Part shown: in pieces, positions 58,543 through 64,000 of the stretch
Position numbering within the stretch: the first letter of the stretch is position 1
Layout: each line of letters opens with the position of its first letter
NCBI RefSeq assembly: GCF_946479755.1
Contig: NZ_CAMLHC010000008.1
Location: 1-64,000, forward strand
Origin: an uncultured Chitinophaga sp.
Lineage (GTDB): Bacteria; Bacteroidota; Bacteroidia; Chitinophagales; Chitinophagaceae
Length of the DNA: 64,000 nt
Reading direction: 5' to 3'
Notes under the pieces: model-generated
Databases searched by the model: none
The model's input: only the letters and a program-made list of their open reading frames with translations
Told to the model about the DNA's origin: nothing
Position numbers and translations under genes: made by a program

Positions 58543-61500
58543 ATGGAGCAAAAAAAGTATTGGAAAGGCTTGGAGGAGTTGCACAATACCGAAGCGCATC
58601 AGGAAATTGTGAAGAACGAATTCAGCGAAGAATTGCCGTTTGAGAGTGAAGGCCTGTTGAATGCTACTACCCCCCGCAGGGACTTTCTGAAATACCTCGG
58701 TTTCACCACTGCTGCCGCTACTATCGCTGCCAGCTGCGAAACCCCCGTTCATAAGGCTATCCCTTACGTGAACAAACCGGAAGAGATCACTCCGGGCGTA
58801 GCCAACTATTATGCTTCTTCTTACACCATAGATGGTGAATACGTACCGGTAGTGGTTAAAACCCGCGAAGGCCGTCCCATCAAAATAGAAGGTAACACCC
58901 TGTCTTCCATCACAGGTGGTTCTACTTCCGCTAAAGTACAAGGCGCTGTACTGAGCCTGTACGACGTAGCCCGTCTGCGTTTCCCGACAATCGGCGGTAC
59001 TGAAACAACCTGGGCGGAACTGGACAAACAGGTAGGTGCTGCATTGGCTGGCCTGGGTGGTGCACCTGTTGTACTGCTGAGCACTTCCATCCTCAGCCCT
59101 TCCACCAAGAAAGTAATCGACGCTTTCCTGGCTAAATACCCTAACTCCCGCCACGTGGTGCACGATCCGGTGTCTTACTCCGGTATGCTGCTCGCCAACG
59201 AGGCTTCCTACGGTAAAAGGTCCATTCCTTCCTACCACTTCGAAAACGCTAAAGCCATCGTGAGCCTGGGCGCCGACTTCATCGGTACCTGGCTGAACCC
59301 GGTTGAATATGCCCGTCAGTTCGCTCAAACCCGTAAGGTAAGCGCTAAAAAACCGGAAATGTCCAAACTTTTCCAGTTTGAAAGCAACATGAGCCTCACC
59401 GGTGCCAACGCTGACGAAAGATATACCCACAAACCTTCTGAAGCCGGTGCGGTAGCACTGGCCCTGCTGGCCGCCGTAGGTGGCAGCGTTAGCGCTCCCA
59501 AACTGGACGCTAAAGTAGAAGCAGGCATCAAAAAGGCGGCGGCAGAACTGAAAGCCAACACCGGTAAAGCACTGGTGGTAAGCGGTTCCAACGACGTGAA
59601 CGTTCAGCTGATCGTAAACGCTATCAACAATATCGTAGGCGCTAACGGCACTACCATCGACTGGGCTAATCCTTCCGATTACCGTCAGGGTATCGACGCC
59701 GATATGGCTAAACTGGTAAGCGATATGAATGCCGGCAGCATCGGTGCTGTACTGGTATACGGCGCTAACCCTGCTTACGACTATTTCGACGCCGCCAAAT
59801 TCAGCGAAGGCCTGAAGAAAGTGAAACTCTCCCTTTCCTTCAACGACCGCCTCGACGAAACCACTGAACTGTGTAAATACGCTGCTCCTGATCACCACTT
59901 CCTGGAAAACTGGAACGACGCTCAGGGCAAACCAGGTTACTACAGCTTCGCACAGCCTACCATCTCTCCCCTGTTCAAAACACGTGCTGCGCAGGACTCC
60001 CTGCTGGCATGGACCGGCAACACCACTGCCTGGGTAGACTACCTGAAAGCTGAGTGGATCAGCAAACTGGGTAGCCAGGAAGCATGGGACAAAGCCCTGC
60101 AGGACGGTGTGGTAGAACCAGCCACTGCTCCGGCACTGGGTGGCGCCTCCTTCTCCGGCGATATCGCCGGCGCAGCCGCTAAAATCAGCAGCGCGAAAAA
60201 AGGTGGTAAATACGAACTGGTACTGTACGAAAAAGTAGCCATCGGTAACGGCAGACAATCCAATAACCCCTGGTTACAGGAAATGCCTGACCCGATCACC
60301 CGCGCTACCTGGGACAACTACGCTTGTATCTCCAACACCCTCGCTAAAACTTTCTCCGCTGAGCTGGGTGACGATTACGAAATCAACGTTGAAAAGAAAG
60401 AACTGAAAATAAAAGCCAACGGCAAAGAAGTTGTACTGCCGATGCTGATCATCCCGGGTATGCACCCAGAGGTAATCGCTATCGCAGTAGGTTACGGCCG
60501 TGGTAAAAACGTAGGCCGCGCCGCTGCCGGTGTCGGTCAGAACGTTTACCCGATGGTAAACTTCAACGGTCAGACTTTCGATTACTTCGCTGTTGACGCT
60601 ACTGTGGAAGCTACCGGTAAAAAATACCCTGTTGCTTTAACACAAACGCACAATAGCTACGAAGGCCGCCCGATCGTTAAAGAAACGACCCTCGCAGAAT
60701 TCAAACACAATCCTAAAGAAGTTAACGAAGACAGGGAAGAACTGAAGAAGTTTGGTAAAAACTTCCGTGATGATGCTACCCTGTACTCTTCTCACCCCTA
60801 CCCTGGTATCAAATGGGGCATGTCCATCGACCTGAACACCTGCTTCGGTTGCGGCGCTTGTACCATTGCCTGCCAGGCGGAAAATAACGTTTCCGTAGTA
60901 GGTAAAGACGAAGTGGCGAAAGCGCATGAAATGCACTGGATCCGCATTGACCGTTACTTCAGCGGTGATGAAAATAACCCGGAAGTAGTATTCCAGCCGA
61001 TGCTGTGCCAGCACTGCGATAACGCTCCTTGCGAAAACGTTTGTCCGGTAGGCGCTACCAACCACAGCTCTGAAGGTATTAACCAGATGGCTTACAACCG
61101 TTGCATCGGTACCCGTTACTGCGCTAACAACTGTCCTTATAAAGTTCGTCGCCTCAACTGGAGAGACTGGAACGGTGCGGACAGCTTCGAAAACAACCTG
61201 TACGACGTAGCAGATATGAACGATAACCTCACCCGCATGGTACTGAACCCTGACGTAGTGGTTCGTAGCCGTGGTGTGATGGAAAAATGCTCTTTCTGCG
61301 TACAACGTTTACAGGAAGCTAAACTGGAAGCTAAGAAAGCAGGCCACCCGATGAAAGACGGTGCTGCCAAAACAGCTTGCCAGCAGGCTTGCGGCGCTGA
61401 TGCGATCGTGTTCGGTAACGTCAACGACAAAAACAGCGAAATCTATAAGATCCGTAACGAAGAACAAACAGAAAGGATGTACTATGTGCTGGAAGAAACA

Positions 61501-61605
61501 CACGTACTGCCTTCTATCAACTACCTGGCTAAGATCAGAAACAAAGATGCCGCTCCGAAAGCAGAGAACAAATCTGCTCACAAGGAAGAAGCGCATCACG
61601 CGTAA
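58543..61605 (+). CDS. actB: Alternative complex III subunit B, molybdopterin-like/Fe-S protein
   Basis: 1020 residues. Variant Tat signal TTPRRDFLKYLG near 43, set behind a ~42-residue N-terminal extension, as in the family named TAT-variant-translocated molybdopterin oxidoreductase. Residues about 70-720 are the molybdopterin-like region, which in ACIII has lost its cofactor. Residues about 767-960 hold four cysteine clusters for iron-sulphur centres: CFGCGACTIAC, CQHCDNAPCENVCP, CIGTRYCANNCP, CSFCVQRL...CQQAC. It works with ActC on the periplasmic face. Confidence 0.96.
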   Translation: MEQKKYWKGLEELHNTEAHQEIVKNEFSEELPFESEGLLNATTPRRDFLKYLGFTTAAATIAASCETPVHKAIPYVNKPEEITPGVANYYASSYTIDGEYVPVVVKTREGRPIKIEGNTLSSITGGSTSAKVQGAVLSLYDVARLRFPTIGGTETTWAELDKQVGAALAGLGGAPVVLLSTSILSPSTKKVIDAFLAKYPNSRHVVHDPVSYSGMLLANEASYGKRSIPSYHFENAKAIVSLGADFIGTWLNPVEYARQFAQTRKVSAKKPEMSKLFQFESNMSLTGANADERYTHKPSEAGAVALALLAAVGGSVSAPKLDAKVEAGIKKAAAELKANTGKALVVSGSNDVNVQLIVNAINNIVGANGTTIDWANPSDYRQGIDADMAKLVSDMNAGSIGAVLVYGANPAYDYFDAAKFSEGLKKVKLSLSFNDRLDETTELCKYAAPDHHFLENWNDAQGKPGYYSFAQPTISPLFKTRAAQDSLLAWTGNTTAWVDYLKAEWISKLGSQEAWDKALQDGVVEPATAPALGGASFSGDIAGAAAKISSAKKGGKYELVLYEKVAIGNGRQSNNPWLQEMPDPITRATWDNYACISNTLAKTFSAELGDDYEINVEKKELKIKANGKEVVLPMLIIPGMHPEVIAIAVGYGRGKNVGRAAAGVGQNVYPMVNFNGQTFDYFAVDATVEATGKKYPVALTQTHNSYEGRPIVKETTLAEFKHNPKEVNEDREELKKFGKNFRDDATLYSSHPYPGIKWGMSIDLNTCFGCGACTIACQAENNVSVVGKDEVAKAHEMHWIRIDRYFSGDENNPEVVFQPMLCQHCDNAPCENVCPVGATNHSSEGINQMAYNRCIGTRYCANNCPYKVRRLNWRDWNGADSFENNLYDVADMNDNLTRMVLNPDVVVRSRGVMEKCSFCVQRLQEAKLEAKKAGHPMKDGAAKTACQQACGADAIVFGNVNDKNSEIYKIRNEEQTERMYYVLEETHVLPSINYLAKIRNKDAAPKAENKSAHKEEAHHA

Positions 61606-61683
61606 GATCTTTTAACAGGTAACGTTAAGGGAGAATATAACAAAAGAAGTTACAGAATCTGAGATCATAACAAAAGACAAGGG

Positions 61684-61718
61684 CTAGTAGCTAGAAGCTA
61701 GCAGCTAAAAGCTTATAG
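61684..61718 (+). repeat. Degenerate 7-bp tandem repeat (ctagnag)x5 before actC
   Basis: ctagtag, ctagaag, ctagcag, ctaaaag, cttatag run in phase from 61684 to 61718, ending 3 bp before the actC start codon, across the ribosome-binding zone. Confidence 0.8.
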
Positions 61719-61721
61719 AAT

Positions 61722-63164
61722 ATGAGTTTAAAATACGAATCCACACTGAGAGAACCTTTAGTTGACGGGGTTAAGGATTATCACCAGGTAACGGAAGATA
61801 TCATTAGTCCCATTGAAGGGAAGCCTGGTAAATTGTGGTATGTAGGCTTTTTAATTTCACTGTCACTGTTGGGCTTCGGCGCATTTTCAGTGTTTTGGCA
61901 GATTTATTTCGGTGTGGGTGTTTGGAATCTGAACAAAACCATCGGTTGGGGTTGGGACATCACCAACTTCGTATGGTGGGTAGGTATCGGTCACGCCGGT
62001 ACCCTGATTTCGGCCATCCTCCTGCTGTTCCGTCAGGGATGGCGTACAGGGGTGAACCGTGCGGCAGAAGCGATGACCATCTTCGCGGTAATGTGCGCCG
62101 GCCAGTTCCCGATTATTCACATGGGTCGTGTATGGATGGGCTTCTTTATCCTGCCTTATCCCAACACCCGCGGTCCGGTATGGGTTAACTTTAACTCTCC
62201 GCTGCTGTGGGACGTATTCGCGATCTCCACTTACTTCACCGTTTCCCTGTTGTTCTGGTACTCCGGTCTGATCCCGGACTTCGCCACCATCCGCGACAGA
62301 GCTAAAACCAAACTGCGTAAACTGCTGTATGGTGTAGCTTCCTTCGGCTGGACTGGTTCCACCAAACACTGGCAACGTCACGAAGCACTGTCACTGGTAC
62401 TGGCAGGTTTGTCCACTCCGCTGGTACTTTCCGTACACACCATCGTATCCTTTGACTTTGCGACTTCTGTAATTCCTGGTTGGCACACTACCATCTTCCC
62501 TCCCTACTTCGTGGCGGGTGCGATCTTCTCCGGATTCGCGATGGTACAAACCCTGCTGATCATCACCCGTAAAATATTACACCTCGAAGAATACATTACC
62601 CTGGGTCACATGGAAGCCATGAACAAGGTAATCGTACTGACGGGTTCCGTAGTAGGTTGCGCTTACCTGACTGAGCTCTTCATGGCATGGTATGGTGCTA
62701 ACCCTTACGAATTCGCTACCTTCTTCAAATACCGCGCTGCCGGTCCGCTGGGTTGGTCTTACTGGATCATGATGACCTGTAACGTAATCACTCCGCAGGT
62801 GTTCTGGTTCCGCAAAATGAGAAGAAACGTGATGGTAACTTTCGTAATGTCCATCATCGTAAACATCGGTATGTGGTTCGAACGTTTTGTGATCATCTGT
62901 ACTTCCCTGTACCGCGACTACCTGCCGTCCAGCTGGTCTTACTATCGTCCGTCCTGGCCGGAAGTTGGTTTCTACATGGGTACCTTCGGTCTGTTCTTCA
63001 CCTGCTATTTCCTGTTCGCCAAATACTTCCCGGTAATCGCGGTAGCTGAGATCAAGTCTATCCTGAAAACATCCGGTGAGAACTTTAAAGAAGGCATGGA
63101 GAAATACGAAGGCGAAACTGCAGAGCAATTTGCACACGCTGTTCACCACGAACATGCTCACTAA
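61722..63164 (+). CDS. actC: Alternative complex III subunit C, NrfD/PsrC-like quinol-binding membrane protein
   Basis: 480 residues with about ten membrane helices. Features include the His-bearing VWWVGIGHAGTLISAILLLF near 83, FPIIHMGRVWMGFFILPYPN near 129, and VLSVHTIVSFDFATSVIPGW near 235. It anchors the ActA/ActB arm and binds menaquinol. It is 116 bp after actB with the heptamer repeat between. The C-terminal tail is His-rich (HAVHHEHAH). Confidence 0.96.
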   Translation: MSLKYESTLREPLVDGVKDYHQVTEDIISPIEGKPGKLWYVGFLISLSLLGFGAFSVFWQIYFGVGVWNLNKTIGWGWDITNFVWWVGIGHAGTLISAILLLFRQGWRTGVNRAAEAMTIFAVMCAGQFPIIHMGRVWMGFFILPYPNTRGPVWVNFNSPLLWDVFAISTYFTVSLLFWYSGLIPDFATIRDRAKTKLRKLLYGVASFGWTGSTKHWQRHEALSLVLAGLSTPLVLSVHTIVSFDFATSVIPGWHTTIFPPYFVAGAIFSGFAMVQTLLIITRKILHLEEYITLGHMEAMNKVIVLTGSVVGCAYLTELFMAWYGANPYEFATFFKYRAAGPLGWSYWIMMTCNVITPQVFWFRKMRRNVMVTFVMSIIVNIGMWFERFVIICTSLYRDYLPSSWSYYRPSWPEVGFYMGTFGLFFTCYFLFAKYFPVIAVAEIKSILKTSGENFKEGMEKYEGETAEQFAHAVHHEHAH

Positions 63165-63213
63165 TCAGATGAATTGACAGAATTAATTAATTGGAATTTG
63201 AATTTTTAAATAT

Positions 63214-63801
63214 ATGGCTGTTAAAAATTTTGTTGTAGGCTTGTTTGACGATGAGGCAGTGTTGTTCCCGGCAGTGAAGAAAGTACGCACTGCAGGTTAC
63301 AAGTTGCACGATGTATACACTCCTTTTCCTGTTCACGGCCTGGATCATGCAATGGGTTTAAGGGAAACCAGCCTGCACACAGCCGGTTTCATATATGGTA
63401 TCACTGGTACCACCACGGCTTTAACTTTCATGAGCTGGGTATTTAACGTGGATTGGCCGCTGAACATCGGTGGTAAGCCTCACTTCCCGTTACCAGCATT
63501 TATTCCTATTACCTTCGAGTTGACTGTATTGTTTGCTGCGGTTGGGATGGTAATGACTTTCTGCTACCTGTGCCAGTTAATGCCAGGTGTAAAGAAACAT
63601 ATCTTCCACCCCAGACAGACGGATGATAAGTTTGTAATGGTGATCGAGCTCACAGAAAAGACCAACGCAGAAGAAGTAAAACGCTTCCTGAATGAGGCCG
63701 GTGCGCACGACATCAACGAACAAAGAGCGGAAGCTGGCTGGTGGTACGGCCGCTTTGACCAGGCTGATGAAGATGTTCACGCCCGTCCGGTTAACGCTTA
63801 A
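63214..63801 (+). CDS. actD: Alternative complex III subunit D (DUF3341)
   Basis: 195 residues matching DUF3341: VGLFDDEAVLFPAVKKVRTAGYKLHDVYTPFP near 7, then two membrane helices (about 55-78 and 96-122) and an ACT-like C-terminal part (VMVIELTEKTNAEEVKRFL, then GWWYGRFDQ). It is a structural ACIII subunit. Spacing to actC is 49 bp. Confidence 0.95.
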   Translation: MAVKNFVVGLFDDEAVLFPAVKKVRTAGYKLHDVYTPFPVHGLDHAMGLRETSLHTAGFIYGITGTTTALTFMSWVFNVDWPLNIGGKPHFPLPAFIPITFELTVLFAAVGMVMTFCYLCQLMPGVKKHIFHPRQTDDKFVMVIELTEKTNAEEVKRFLNEAGAHDINEQRAEAGWWYGRFDQADEDVHARPVNA

Positions 63802-63883
63802 TAACATTAACAGCAAAAAATTACAGTTGCAACCATTAGGTACTGGGAGCAGAACTAATGAAAGCTAGAATAAATAATTTCTG

Positions 63884-64000
63884 ATGAAAAGGACTTCTAA
63901 CATATTGATTGTAGCCGCATTGGCAACTGGAGCTTTCCTGGCAGCCTGTAATAAGGGGGAGCACAACAGAAAGCCCGGCAGGATTTATGTGCCCGACATG
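63884..64000 (+). CDS. actE: Alternative complex III subunit E, monohaem cytochrome c lipoprotein (3' end outside window)
   Basis: The first 39 codons are visible. The start MKRTSNILIVAALATGAFLAAC is a lipoprotein signal, then a Lys-rich linker and GRIYVPDM, like the conserved Y-MPDM entry of ActE. The haem motif would lie past the window end. It is 82 bp after actD, in operon order. Confidence 0.88.
   Translation, partial: MKRTSNILIVAALATGAFLAACNKGEHNRKPGRIYVPDM

Noticed and set aside
58510..60258. 582-codon minus-strand frame
   Set aside because: Antisense of actB; no signal, domain or conserved composition.

Overview
The window comes from a member of the Bacteroidota, most likely the Chitinophagaceae (Chitinophaga-like); this is inferred from gene content, with no rRNA or marker search. 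The supporting signs are a giant adhesin ending in a type B sorting domain of the type IX secretion system (T9SS) with its SprF/PorP partner, an alternative complex III (Act) operon whose molybdopterin-like subunit carries the variant Tat signal, DUF5606 and DUF5009 proteins, GH92 and S1/P1 enzymes, and several TAnnTTTG-type promoters, with few obvious Shine-Dalgarno sequences.

Layout. 1-4.5 kb: a GH92 alpha-mannosidase (cut by the window start) converges on a minus-strand pair, a GHL10-like glycoside hydrolase and a CBM9-like protein. 4.6-8.7 kb: an M13 metallopeptidase lipoprotein, divergent from a DUF5009 membrane acyltransferase-like protein, then two small hypotheticals. 8.7-16.6 kb: five closely spaced minus-strand genes: a STAND/NACHT-like ATPase, a membrane transglutaminase-like protein, a CLC chloride channel with CBS domains, a KefF/KefG-type reductase and a KefC-type antiporter. 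16.6-17.2 kb: a divergent regulatory region with seven copies of an aaaatgaac-like nonamer. 17.2-32.2 kb: the surface module: a ~3,915-residue adhesin, a SprF/PorP barrel and a PorE/SprD-like OmpA protein. 32.3-38.7 kb: a small lipoprotein, a MATE exporter behind a palindromic operator, a PfkB sugar kinase, an S1/P1 nuclease and uvrB. 38.7-44.3 kb: an AmtB ammonium transporter with a downstream BBP2 porin, DUF2461, a small hypothetical, and asd. 44.5-49.4 kb: a lamin-tail protein, a DUF5606 protein with a histone H1-like tail, PepF, and a Fur-family regulator. 49.4-54.6 kb: an apparent metal-homeostasis cluster (SCO and Fur on minus; MerC, a CobW-type GTPase and a TonB receptor on plus) with an 8-3-8 palindrome over the merC promoter. 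54.6-56.7 kb: an outer-membrane protein, purN and an NlpE-like lipoprotein. 57.2-64 kb: the Act operon, actA-B-C-D and the start of actE, which continues past the window.

How the parts work together. The Act genes encode a quinol:electron acceptor oxidoreductase replacing bc1; SCO may help assemble its oxidase partner. The SprB-like/SprF/OmpA group should place a very long Ig-like filament on the surface through the T9SS. MerC, CobW and the TonB receptor look like a metal-limitation response under the nearby Fur-family protein. AmtB and the porin suggest a paired inner- and outer-membrane route for ammonium or small solutes.

No tRNA, rRNA, CRISPR array, transposase or phage gene was recognised. 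The best candidates for something undescribed are the STAND ATPase/ion-transport gene run with its nonamer array, the seven-copy ~150-residue module of the giant adhesin, the metal cluster with its operator, and palindromic or tandem AT-rich elements that fill exactly the gaps between genes.
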